Positions 33,495 to 42,832 of a stretch of 64,000 bases of DNA are shown here, piece after piece. How positions within the stretch are numbered: the first letter of the stretch is position 1; each line of letters opens with the position of its first letter. The notes under the pieces are model-generated. The model ran no database searches, was not told the origin of the DNA, and was given only the letters and a program-made list of their open reading frames with translations. A program made the position numbers and the translations under genes. This DNA is from Bathynomus jamesi (taxonomy: Eukaryota > Arthropoda > Malacostraca > Isopoda > Cirolanidae): assembly GCA_023014485.1 (NCBI GenBank), contig JAJOZX010000872.1:296001-360000 (forward strand). The letters run 5' to 3'.

Positions 33495-34124
33495 GAGAAC
33501 AAACAATTGTTTTCCCTACCAAGAAAAAACGTTTGTCAACCAACCATTCCCCGACTGTATACACCTAAATAATTCCTTATTTAATGTGAACAAAGAACTT
33601 GTTTGATTTTAGACTACGACATTACTGTATTCAGAATTATGAATGAGACTCAGTTTTGTTAAAACCAAACTAAATAAATTATGTTAACTGAAAATAAATT
33701 TGGTTTGGATTAAGCAAATAAACTAAGATTATACTGACTTGGAGTTAATCTTTTTCAAATTTCTCATACGAATTGAAGCCCAATTCCAAAGTATATGTAA
33801 CATTCTATTTGTTTAATCTAAACCAAATTTATTTTCAAGTAACATCATTTTCTTGGTTCAATTTTAAAAGAAAGAAAATTGGGATTGATAATTTTGAAGA
33901 CAGTAATTTCTTAGTTTAAAATCCAAATAATTTGTTTTGTTTAAATTAAATCAAAATGGATATAAGCATCGTTATTAATGCCTGTTGAATTAATAACTGG
34001 AAATGGTTGTTCAATCGTTAAAAAAAGTCTTTTGCTCGTTTTAAGCAGTCTTTTTTCCGTAACAATGGTAAATGACAAATACTATAGTTTTTCTTTTTCA
34101 TGATGCATGCTAGCCCGACGTGGG

Positions 34125-34174
<50 letters not shown>

Positions 34175-34604
34175 CGCAAGGGGGTTCTAAGCTCGTGCTC
34201 TTGAGTGCTCTTTGTGCTCGTTTGTACGTGCTTGTTCCTGGAGGTTTCACGTGCGCCCTCCCGGCCCTAGCACCCAAGGATGATGGGGCTCGACCCTGCA
34301 GTCCTTGTCATCCTTGGTCTTTTTCCACTTCGACTGTCCCCTCCACCCTTTCTTTTTCCTCTGTCTTTCCTCTCACTTTTTCTTTGTTTTTCCGCCGAGA
34401 TATGCCCTTTTAAATAGAGGCGAATCGGTTCTTCCCGAACTTAAAAAAAAAAAATATATATATATATATAGTGACACGCTCTCAACCTCCTCAGTGACAC
34501 CAAAGCCTACATCATGTAACGACCATTTCAACGCCCTTTGTAGGGCATACTCGATTCATTCCTTTTTACCATCGTAAAATTTCATTCGCGGTCAATTCTT
34601 TGTA
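33495..34604. other. AT-rich DNA with (AT)n
   Basis: AT-rich to 34127, then (AT)n at 34128-34170, then moderately GC-rich DNA to 34440. Short ORFs at 34195-34577 have no recognised domain. Confidence 0.5.
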
Positions 34605-35419
34605 CAGGTAGTCCTCGTTTTACGGAACCCCTTTATACGGAATTTCACACTTATGGAAATTTTATTTTAGTACCAAGGTCCGTTATACGGACAAAAATTC
34701 CGCAGTTATGGAATTTTTGTCGGAAAAGTTAAAAATGAAATTTCACTGCTGAGCAATGATACGAACTATATTAAATGCCCAACAAACAAAAATAATGCAA
34801 GATTAGATGATTTTTATGGCTAGATTACAAAAGTACATGATCAAATCCAAAAGAAAATTGTATCACAATGAAAATATAGAAAACTTCATTTTTTTTTTTG
34901 AAGGAAAATCACTATATCGGGAATAAAAATTTCTAACCAAAAACATCACCACCACCCACGGCAACGACGCGCCAAGATGATGGGTCAGACAGTGAAGCTG
35001 ACGACCCTCCATTGCTCCTTCAGCTTCAAGAGGAAGCATCTGATGATGATGATGATGTGGAAGAGGAAGGTGGCTGCCCCTTCGTCAACCACCTTCTGAC
35101 TTCCTTTCCATGACTCTCAACACTACCACTAAGCACCGATCAGCAGTTTTGGGAGGTGAATACAACTATTTATGCAGTTTATTTCCTCCACTACAATCTA
35201 ATTTATAAAAATATATTAAAATATTGTTTTCTACTTAAATGTGTTTAAAAAGGTTAAAACTTATGTTTATTATGCAGTTTTGGGTTGGAAAAATCTTCCG
35301 TAGGAACGCATCTTCCATTATATAATGGGATTTAATGGGAAAATAGGGTCCGTTATACGGAAATTCGGTTTACGGACAACTTTTCAGGAACGTAACCCTT
35401 CCGTATAACGAGGACTGCC
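34605..35419. mobile_element. Tigger/pogo-like non-autonomous element
   Basis: The ends CAGGTAGTCCTCGTTTTACG (34605) and ..CCGTATAACGAGGACTGCC (35419) are inverted and bounded by TA on each side, as in pogo/Tigger elements. Further in, GGTCCGTTATACGGA occurs on both sides. The interior has a GATGAT run near 35043 and no intact transposase. Confidence 0.7.
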
Positions 35420-35653
35420 TAATTCATTTGTAAGTTGCTGCACAATATAATCAATCAATCATTCGATTAAAGTCTCATTTATTCTGTGAACTTATATTTG
35501 CTCAGTTACAATGTTTTGTGACGTTTATCATATACTTAGGGTAAAATTGCCAAAGGTCGCGCATCAGTCCTAATGTCGCACATTTGACTTAAAAAACTCC
35601 CCACAAAATACTGTTACAATGAAGGAAATAAAATTTATATCAAACATTACTTC

Positions 35654-35854
35654 GGATCAATGAAAGAAAGCCACCCCCAGTCTTCTTTAGTGAGCTTTAT
35701 AAGGCAACTAACTAAAATATAACGACCTAACCTAACCAGTCGTCAAGGGCGTACAGTTGACCTAACGATTGGTTAGGTTAGGTCGTGATATTTTCGGTTG
35801 TTAGCCTTATAAAGCTAACTAAAGAAGGCTGGGGTGGCTTTCTTTCATTGATCC
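35654..35854. mobile_element. TTAGG-bearing hairpin MITE, copy 3
   Basis: A palindrome flanked by perfect 8-bp duplications ATTACTTC (35646-35653 and 35855-35862). The core from CCCCAGTCTTCTTTAG inward matches copies 1 and 2. The outer 20 bp differ from them in both arms together (GGATCAATGAAAGAAAGCCA). Confidence 0.85.
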
Positions 35855-35862
35855 ATTACTTC

Positions 35863-36329
35863 TAATAACTTCGTTACTAGTATATTTGTGTTTTGTCAGG
35901 AGTTTTTCCAAGTCAAATGCGCGATCATTGGCAACTTTACCTTATTTTATTTAATTAAAGGAATATTCAACGAAACTTATTAATCTCCTTTTATTACCGA
36001 CATTTATTTTTTTTTAATGAAAGATCAATGGTGACTTCAAGCCTCAAACAATCATTAATTACTTTAATTTAACCCTGGTGAGAAACCTTCAATTTACTTT
36101 CATAGTTGGAACCATGGGGTTTATATAACCTCAGGTCTAAAATCTTACAAAATGGTGTTATAAAAAGTCTGTAATGAAACAAATCATGTGAATGAAACAT
36201 TGTAGTTGATATTTAAGAAATTTTAACGAATAATAATCATCTCTTTCAATGTTTTGACCCCCATCGTTCCTGATGAGGGTTAATCTAAGTGCATTATTTT
36301 AGGACCTACAGTAACTGACCACAATATAT
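35863..36329. other. AT-rich DNA, no gene seen
   Basis: Nothing recognised beyond AT-rich sequence. Confidence 0.55.
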
Positions 36330-36621
36330 ACATCTTTGGTTTGCTTCCGCCTGAATTGTTCATTCTGACGAAGGTCAAGCTTTTCACTCCACCTTAGACG
36401 TACAGTTTAACGTCGAATCCGAACCTCGCCCTACCAGCAGCCCAACGTCTTAACCACTAGGCCACCCAGGGTACCCATTTATCTACCAACCACTTTCTTT
36501 TCTTTTTATTGTGTGGAAGGATGAACAGTGGGTTTTGCTGCGCGCCGGCTACCATCACCGGGTCTCGATCCCGGGGCCGATGAATTCGTAGTCAGCGACG
36601 CTAACCATACCACCACCGAGG

Positions 36622-36623
<2 letters not shown>
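36330..36623 (-). repeat. Dimeric tRNA-like SINE (family A), complete inverted copy
   Basis: The complement of the 33204-33494 arrangement. The second unit's TGGAATCCGAACC-like B-box complement lies near 36415, and the first unit ends ACCACCACCGAGGCG at 36623, followed by (AT)n. A related tail (CAAGCTTGACCTTCGT) lies at about 36690-36760 beyond the microsatellite. Confidence 0.8.

Positions 36624-36624
<1 letters not shown>

Positions 36625-36677
<53 letters not shown>
36625..36677. repeat. (AT)n microsatellite
   Basis: Uninterrupted AT dinucleotides. Confidence 0.97.
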
Positions 36678-36679
<2 letters not shown>

Positions 36680-36904
36680 ACGGGGAGGAAGGGCGACAAG
36701 CTTGACCTTCGTTAAATGAGGAATCATCGCACGGAACATTTGAAAGGTTGAAATGTGTATACACACAGGGTGTTTCATAACATGTGGGACGCACCTTCAG
36801 GATGGATTCAGGACAATGAAAAAAGTTTTTATAACATATGCCTGAAATCGCTTTATTTCCGAGTTACAACCCGTTGAGAGTTCCAGCAAGTATCCACCTT
36901 ACCT

Positions 36905-38393
36905 TTAAAGGAAGTGCTCAAAATGACCGCCTTGCGCTTGAATACATGCCTGAATACGCCTTGTCATAGACTGCCTGACGCGTTCAAACATTCCAGGTAT
37001 TGCTCGGATTTTCTGGCATCCTTGTTCTACACGTTGGCGAAGCATTTCAACGTTGTCAATGGGTGTCACGTAAACGATGGATTTCAGATGACCCCACAAG
37101 TAAAAATCGAGTGGATTCAGGTCCAGGGAGCGAGCAGGCCACGCAATGGGTCCTCCACGGCCTACCCATTTATCAAGGAAATGGTCATCCAAATAGTCTC
37201 TGGCTACTCGACTAAAATGAGGCGGAGCGCCGTCATGCATAAACCACATACGACGTCGGAACACCAAGAAGGAACGTCATCTAGTAAATCGCGTAAATCA
37301 TTCCTTAAAAAATGGGAATAGGAGTCTCCTGTTAATGTTCCAGGCAAAACAAAAGGACCGATTAAGTTGTCAGCAATAAGTCCTGCCCATACATTGATAC
37401 TAAATTGTTTTTGGTACCTTGATTGGATGATGCAGGGTTCATACACACTGGCAAAAATATCAGGATTTTTTTTAATTTTTTTGAGAATGTCAGGGGAATA
37501 TAAAATATTTATGAAGTATTTAGGACTTAATTATTTGTAAATATTGTATAAATAATTTAACTATAAATTAATTTAAAATGTTAATATAAAATAATTTAAC
37601 AAAAACAAGCACTATTTCTTTTACATTATATAAAACTCATCCATTTCGTTATCTAGTATTAATTTTTTCAGTCTGCCATGTTATTTTTAGAATAAAAATT
37701 AGGTTTTAATTGTTATATGAAATGTGAATTTTTTTAAACTTTTATGCAGTTTTTATATAATTTTTATATATATTTATATATATTTATATATCAGGGGATC
37801 AGATCTGAAATATCAGGTGATTATCAGGAAACTTTATTCTTGGACCTGTGTATGAACCCTGTGATGGCATGCGGATTCTCTTCGGCCCAGTGATGAGTGT
37901 TGTGAAAATTGATCACGCCATTTCTTGTGAAGGCAGCCTCATCAGAAAACAACACGGAAGATAGAAAAAGAGGATCGCGAGCACACTGTTGAAGGAACCA
38001 AGTACAAAAAGCCTCTCCTGGTGGGAAGTCAGCTTTAGTAAGGCCTTGTACTCCCTGAATGTGATATGAGTAAAGCTGTTGTTCCCGTAAAATTCTCCAC
38101 ACATTTGTGTATCTTACACCCTCCGCTGCTGCTATCCTTCGGGTGCTGACACCAGGATGTTCCTCCGCGCGGTTCAGGACCCGCTCCTCCAAATCAACAG
38201 TTCTGGTACTGATTGGTCTACCACCATCTGAAACTCACTTGTTGAATGATCCTGTATCACCAAGACGCTCGTCTATTCTCTGAAAGGTCTTCTTATCTGG
38301 CAGACGGCGATTCGGAAACCTTTCCGCATACACACGTCTTGCTGCGGCTGCATTACACTCGGCAAGTCCATACACGAGATGCATGTCTGCCAT
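36905..38393 (-). pseudogene. DD41D-type transposase split by MITE
   Basis: The first ATG in frame is at 38393 (MADMHLVYGLAECNAAAARR); the true start may be slightly upstream and frameshifted. An in-frame TGA follows SFNK. From 38192: EERVLNRAEEHPGVSTRRIA, then SSVLFSDEAAFTRNG (first Asp). The MITE at 37433-37861 interrupts after NPHA. Then come YQKQFSINVWAGLIADNLIG and, after a shift, FMHDGAPPHFSRVA, WVGRGGPIAW and SLDLNPLDFYLWGH, giving exactly 41 residues between the last two Asp. Stop at 36905. Confidence 0.88.
37433..37861. mobile_element. MITE inserted in the DD41D transposase
   Basis: The ends CAGGGTTCATACAC and GTGTATGAACCCTG are inverted; the 5-bp duplication TGATG flanks them (37428-37432 and 37862-37866). 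Removing the element and one TGATG rejoins the transposase reading NPHA-II in frame, which fixes the boundaries. The interior is AT-rich, with no ORF. Confidence 0.85.
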
Positions 38394-38815
38394 TTCTGTT
38401 TTAATAAGCCTCCATTCTCACTTCAAATGCACACTATCACTGAATAGCACAAAATCTTTTAAGTTGTTTTTTTCAATGGACTGCACTTATTCACGGTAAG
38501 AAGTTACGAACAGTGAAACACCGCGATGCACCTCTGACTGACTGATGGCTCTACACTCAACGATATTGAAACATGTCATAGAGCGTACGAAACATTACAA
38601 TCGCCAAGGGCCACACATGAAATAAGTCTCGTATACACTCGTATTGTCGGCAAGTAGTGTTTGTAAACAGTTTGGGGAAAGAATTGCTGGAACACAAAAC
38701 GGCTGTAACTCGGAAACAAAGCGATTTCAAGCACATATTTATAAAAACTTTTTTCATTGTTTTCAGGTCCTGAATCCATCCTGAAAGTGCGTCTCACATG
38801 TTATGAAATACTCTG

Positions 38816-39138
38816 TATATATAACCCAAAGAAATAAGCACATAAAAATACTTTTGAGAACCACCATCTTCCATTTTTCCATCAAGGAAAACTAATTTAA
38901 CAACATGTGTTGCAAGAAGACTGCGCAACCTGTCACATCTCGCAATACACTGTTCAGTGGAAAATAGAAAAGGGGATTAGAAGCCAAGACATGAATCCTA
39001 CTCCTACGTCAGTAGCGAATCTACAGGGAATATTGTTTGGCCTTAGGAAAAATTTAGGCCGTGGTGTCGTGTTTCATTTAGTTAATTATTTTACTTAATT
39101 TGTACTCTATTCGACTAATTTACACTGACATTCAGAAT

Positions 39139-39210
<72 letters not shown>

Positions 39211-39234
39211 CATGTGTGTGTGTATATATATATA
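38816..39234. other. Unassigned DNA and (AT)n
   Basis: A short stretch without recognised features, then TG/AT repeats (39140-39234). Confidence 0.55.
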
Positions 39235-39345
39235 TACAACGTAAAGAACGACGCTTGTATAGAAGAACGTTCCGCGCAAGATGAGAAGGGAGAACGAACA
39301 AATGAAAAAATGAGGTTACGTTAATTATACTGTGTTGTTTGCAGT
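39235..39345 (+). repeat. SINE family B, tail fragments
   Basis: AACGTAAAGAACGACGCTTG, TTCCGCGCAAGATGAGA and GAACAAATGAAAAAATGAGG match the arms of the inverted SINE pair at 58.7-59.2 kb, but the tRNA-like head is missing. Confidence 0.65.
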
Positions 39346-39347
<2 letters not shown>

Positions 39348-39413
<66 letters not shown>

Positions 39414-39415
39414 TA

Positions 39416-39448
<33 letters not shown>

Positions 39449-39475
39449 CAGTATATATTATATATATATATATAT

Positions 39476-39519
<44 letters not shown>

Positions 39520-39530
39520 ATATATATATA
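39348..39530. repeat. Long interrupted (AT)n
   Basis: About 180 bp of TA dinucleotides with CAG and TT interruptions. Poly Tyr-Ile ORFs through it are not genes. Confidence 0.97.
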
Positions 39531-39697
39531 TTACGCCCAAACATCGAAATCGCTCAGTGAGCGAAAAAAACAGCCACAAACGCGTTGTGGATGCACCTAA
39601 ATGACCACACACCTATGTTAGATATTTTTTCGCTTCATGGCCGTTCTCAAACCACAACGCGTTGTGGACGATTGAAACGACCACACACCGACCTAAA

Positions 39698-39956
39698 ACT
39701 CGTACTCATTAACGCTTGGCATAGATTCTTCCGTTATGCTCGGTTAGGTTTGCAATATCAAATTAATGCATACGGAGGTAAGGCCAAAGTTTTCCAAAAA
39801 AGACAACCTTGGTTTTTTACTGAAGGTACGTCTGTACAATTATGTCATTTGATTGTTGGCAATACCTCTGGTGTTGAAAAATATAGTAATGTTTCTCCTA
39901 CTTTTTATTTTAAGGCTACTTATTATATTAGTTTGAAACAATATTTGGGTTTGTAA
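39698..39956 (+). pseudogene. Foreign-looking C-terminal ORF fragment
   Basis: The frame is open from within the left TIR, but coding character begins near 39698 (LINAWHRFFRYARLG) and runs about 85 residues to TAA at 39954-39956. Third positions are strongly T-ending, unlike the GC-rich retroelement ORFs nearby. AATAAA overlaps the stop codon, as in compact viral or viral-like genes. The end (NVSPTFYFKATYYISLKQYL) looks like alternating beta-strand, and I wonder about a jelly-roll capsid C-terminus. That is a guess from pattern only; no family is recognised. The 5' part is missing. Confidence 0.4.
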
Positions 39957-40321
39957 TAAATTTAAAAAAGTGCATTTAGCTTTTTTGTCCTTTACATTAG
40001 TCCTTTTGGATCCGGCTACCCAGGCAAGGTGAGTACATTTACTCAATATCATCACCTGTATAATTTGTCTCGGGGGTACGGGGCTCCGCCCCCGTAGTGC
40101 TCCCCTCTCCCCTTTTTTTTAAGGTTTTTTTTGCCTCTAAAAAATTCTGGTAAGAAAATATGATAGCGTCAGCGGTTGTTTATATCATTAAGAGAGTTTT
40201 ACGCCATTAATTAGTTTAATCGGTGAATACGTCGATCAATATACGTCATGTTTATATCATTTCAATATATGTCGTGTTTAAATAGAGTTTGAGGAAAGAC
40301 ATCGGTGTGTGGTCAAATCGT

Positions 40322-40445
40322 CCACAACGCGTTGTGGTCATATCCGAATCGTCCACAACGCGTTGTGGTCATATCCGAATCGTCCACAACGCGTTGTGGT
40401 CATATCCGAATCGTCCACAACGCGTTGTGGTTGTTTGAGAACGGC
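40322..40445. repeat. Four tandem 31-bp units, each with a 16-bp palindrome
   Basis: CCACAACGCGTTGTGG at 40322, 40353, 40384 and 40415, spaced by TCATATCCGAATCGT. A further copy lies at 40495. The units are tandem with constant spacers, so this is a subterminal array, not a CRISPR. Confidence 0.93.
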
Positions 40446-40610
40446 TATGACGCGAAAAAATATCTAACATCGGTGTGTCGTCATTTAGGTGCATCCACAA
40501 CGCGTTGTGGCGGGTTTTTTCGCTCACTGAGCGATTTCGATTTTTGGGCGTAACATTATATATATATATATATATATATATGCTGCAAACCCACAAGGAA
40601 AAAGAAAACG

Positions 40611-40655
40611 ATTCCAAGGCCTTTCGTGTATTCAAAGCTACACCTCGTCAGGGAA
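40611..40655 (-). ncRNA. Hammerhead ribozyme motif in Penelope 3' end (minus partner)
   Basis: Minus strand: TTCC (stem I, 4 bp), CTGACGA, GGTGTA..TACAC stem II, GAAA, GGCC, TT, GGAA(T). Core intact. Confidence 0.72.
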
Positions 40656-40724
40656 AGAAGATAAAAGGCGAGAAGCCCATAAATATATACAACGTACAGG
40701 AAAACCAAAACAATTAGCACATAC

Positions 40725-41600
40725 TTAACAAGGGTTAATGAGAGGCAAAAGAAATTTTAACATGATGTCGTCAATGTTATACGTCCCCGCACTGTTATTG
40801 AAAGTGTTTTTAAAATGAATAAATGCACATTCTAGGATATTTCTTTCTATTATATCTGTTTTTAACAAGCGCTTTAGAACTATCCACTTGATGCTATGGT
40901 TACATCTATACATATGGTTAAATAAAGCATTGGAAGTATTAGCTGTTCTACACGCATATTTATGCTGTTTTACCCTAATATCTAACGTTTTACCGGTTTG
41001 GCCTATATATACTGAGTTACATTGTGTACATCCAATCGAATACACACAGCCAACAACATTATCAGGGCTATTCTTTATTAGGCGTGATTTAACAGTATTA
41101 TTATACTTAAAGATTACATTAATGCCAATTGCTTTAAGTACAGTTGGAAGGTATTGAAAATTACATGGTAAGGTAGGCTAAGGATATTTTTACACTGAAA
41201 TTCCTTTACAATTACCTTTATAATACCTATTCTTGGCTTTCTTAAGACAGTTATCTAAAATGAAGTAGGATAACATAATTTAGTACCAATATTCATGATA
41301 TTGCATAACTCGGAATCTAAAAATTCAGGACTGACAACTCTCAATGCTCGAAGAAACATAGCAGAGAAAATGAGGATTTAATCGAAGGATGATGGTCAGA
41401 ATAAAATGCACATAAGAGTTTATTATTAGTAGGCTTACGGTAGACTTCATATTTGAACTGATTAGAGCATCTCCAAATTTTTAGATCAAGAAAAGATAGG
41501 CTTCCATCATTTTCTTTTTCAACTGTAAACTTAATAGATGGGACTAAATTGTTGAGCCTACCAAGAAATAAGTCCACATCCAAATTATTAGGCCAAAGGC
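40725..41600 (-). pseudogene. Penelope-like RT tail and GIY-YIG endonuclease (minus copy)
   Basis: On the minus strand: LDVDLFLGRLNNLVPSIKF, then ENDGSLSFLDLKIWRC, with a stop or shift around 41340. From 41045 it reads YSIGCTQCNSVYIGQTGKTL then IRVKQHKYACRTANTSN, the GIY-YIG nuclease (here YSI..VYIG with conserved Arg). Frame breaks disable it. It is 5'-truncated and lacks the catalytic YIDD box that its partner retains. Confidence 0.85.
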
Positions 41601-41602
41601 TA

Positions 41603-42500
41603 TGCTATGTCGTTTGGATTGGCTATGGGAAATCCCCTTTCACCTGTACTAGCTAATTTATATGGAATTTTTTGAAAGTAGAATTTTGCCTACGATTGTT
41701 AATTTTAACCTGGTTTGGTACAGGTATATAGATGATATTTTATGCCTTTGGCCTAATAATTTGGATGTGGACTTATTTCTTGGTAGGCTCAACAATTTAG
41801 TCCATCTATTAAGTTTACAGTTGAAAAAGAAAATGATGGAAGCCTATCTTTTCTTGATCTAAAAATTTGGAGATGCTCTAATCAGTTCAAATATGAAGTC
41901 TACCGTAAGCCTACTAATAATAACTCTAATGTGCATTTTTATTCTGACCATCATCCTTCGATTAAATCCTCTATTTTCTCTGCTATGTTTCTTCGAGCAT
42001 TGAGAGTTGTCAGTCCTGAATTTTTAGATTCCGAGTTATGCAATATCATGAATATTGGTACTAAATTATGTTATCCTCCTTCATTTTTAGATAACTGTCT
42101 TAAGAAAGCCAAGAATAGGTATTATAATAAGGTAATTGTAAAGGAATTTCAGTGTAAAAATATCCTTAGCCTACCTTACCATGTTAATTTTCAATACCTT
42201 CCAACTGTACTTAAAGCAATTGGCATTAATGTAATCTTTAAGTATAATAATACTGTTAAATCACGCCTAATAAAGAATAGCCCTGATAATGTTGTTGGCT
42301 GTGTGTATTCGATTGGATGTACACAATGTAACTCAGTATATATAGGCCAAACCGGTAAAACGTTAGATATTAGGGTAAAACAGCATAAATATGCGTGTAG
42401 AACAGCTAATACTTCCAATGTTTTATTTAACCATATGTATAGATGTAACCATAGCATCAAGTGGGATAGTTCTAAGCGCTTGTTAAAAACAGAGATATAA
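41603..42500 (+). pseudogene. Penelope-like RT and GIY-YIG endonuclease (plus copy)
   Basis: Begins SFGLAMGNPLSPVLANLY (RT block with PLSP), then VWYRYIDDILCLWPNN with the YIDD catalytic box, LFLGRLNNLV and, after a shift near 41800, LSFLDLKIWRCSNQFKYEV. From 41931: FYSDHHPSIKS, FLDNCLKKAKNRYYNK and YNNTVKSRLIKNSPDNVVG. The endonuclease follows: YSIGCTQCNSVYIGQTGKTL and HMYRCNHSIKW. The ORF ends at 42500 after an apparent shift. The RT N-terminus is absent. The GIY-YIG domain supports a canonical endonuclease-bearing Penelope lineage. Confidence 0.9.
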
Positions 42501-42692
42501 TAGAAAGAAATATCCTAGAATGTGCATTTATTCATTTTAAAAACACTTTCAATAACAGTGCGGGGACGTATAACATTGACGACATCATGTTAAAATTTCT
42601 TTTGCCTCTCATTAACCCTTGTTAAGTATGTGCTAATTGTTTTGTTTTCCTGTACGTTGTATATATTTATGGGCTTCTCGTCTTTTATCTTC

Positions 42693-42738
42693 ATTCCCTG
42701 ACGAGGTGTAGCTTTGAATACACGAAAGGCCTTGGAAT
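42693..42738 (+). ncRNA. Hammerhead ribozyme motif in Penelope 3' end (plus partner)
   Basis: ATTCC (stem I), CTGACGA, GGTGTA-loop-TACAC (stem II), GAAA, GGCC, TT (cleavage predicted after it), GGAAT (stem I). All invariant bases are present; stem III AGGCCT is self-complementary. Confidence 0.8.
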
Positions 42739-42832
42739 CGTTTTTCTTTTCCTTGTGAGTTTGCAGCATTTATTCATTTCACGTGTTTTATTGTGAAATT
42801 CATCCCATATATATATATATATATAATATATA

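Larger units (their letters stand above)
36766..38815 (-). mobile_element. DD41D-type transposon interrupted by a MITE
   Basis: The TIRs CAGGGTGTTTCATAACATGT (36766) and (complement) CAGAGTATTTCATAACATGT (38815) extend about 70 bp and include AGGATGGATTCAGGAC in both. The minus strand holds a transposase split by a 429-bp MITE. Confidence 0.88.
39531..40553. mobile_element. TIR element with CCACAACGCGTTGTGG palindromes
   Basis: The ends TTACGCCCAAACATCGAAAT and ..ATTTCGATTTTTGGGCGTAA are inverted over about 160 bp. The 16-bp perfect palindrome CCACAACGCGTTGTGG (or a 17-bp variant) occurs twice in the left arm (39574 and 39652) and five times in the right. The interior has an ORF of unusual codon use, a G/C hairpin near 40075-40100 and a consensus splice donor (AAG/GTGAGT) near 40028. 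The superfamily is not recognised. Confidence 0.75.
40576..41602 (-). mobile_element. Penelope-like element, left (minus) partner
   Basis: The minus-strand half of a head-to-head pair; it begins at the outer 3' end (CTGCAAACCCACAAGG) and is truncated at 41602 within the RT region. Shared sequence with the plus partner is close to identical over more than 900 bp. Confidence 0.85.
41603..42815 (+). mobile_element. Penelope-like element, right (plus) partner
   Basis: The plus-strand half of the head-to-head pair, starting within RT and ending at the 3' terminus with the hammerhead and a TTTCACGTG..GTGAAA mini-hairpin (about 42776-42805). Confidence 0.87.

Noticed and set aside
34195..34577. Two overlapping ORFs as a host gene
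   Set aside because: Low-complexity Ser/Phe/Pro content, no conserved motif, run into (AT)n.
39332..39604. Poly Tyr-Ile ORFs in AT repeats (also at 4.4, 13.8, 26.2, 36.6 and 54.4 kb)
   Set aside because: Pure translation of dinucleotide repeats.
40322..40430. CRISPR-like array of palindromic repeats
   Set aside because: The spacers are constant (15 bp, same sequence) and the array sits in the TIR of a eukaryotic element, so it is a tandem repeat.
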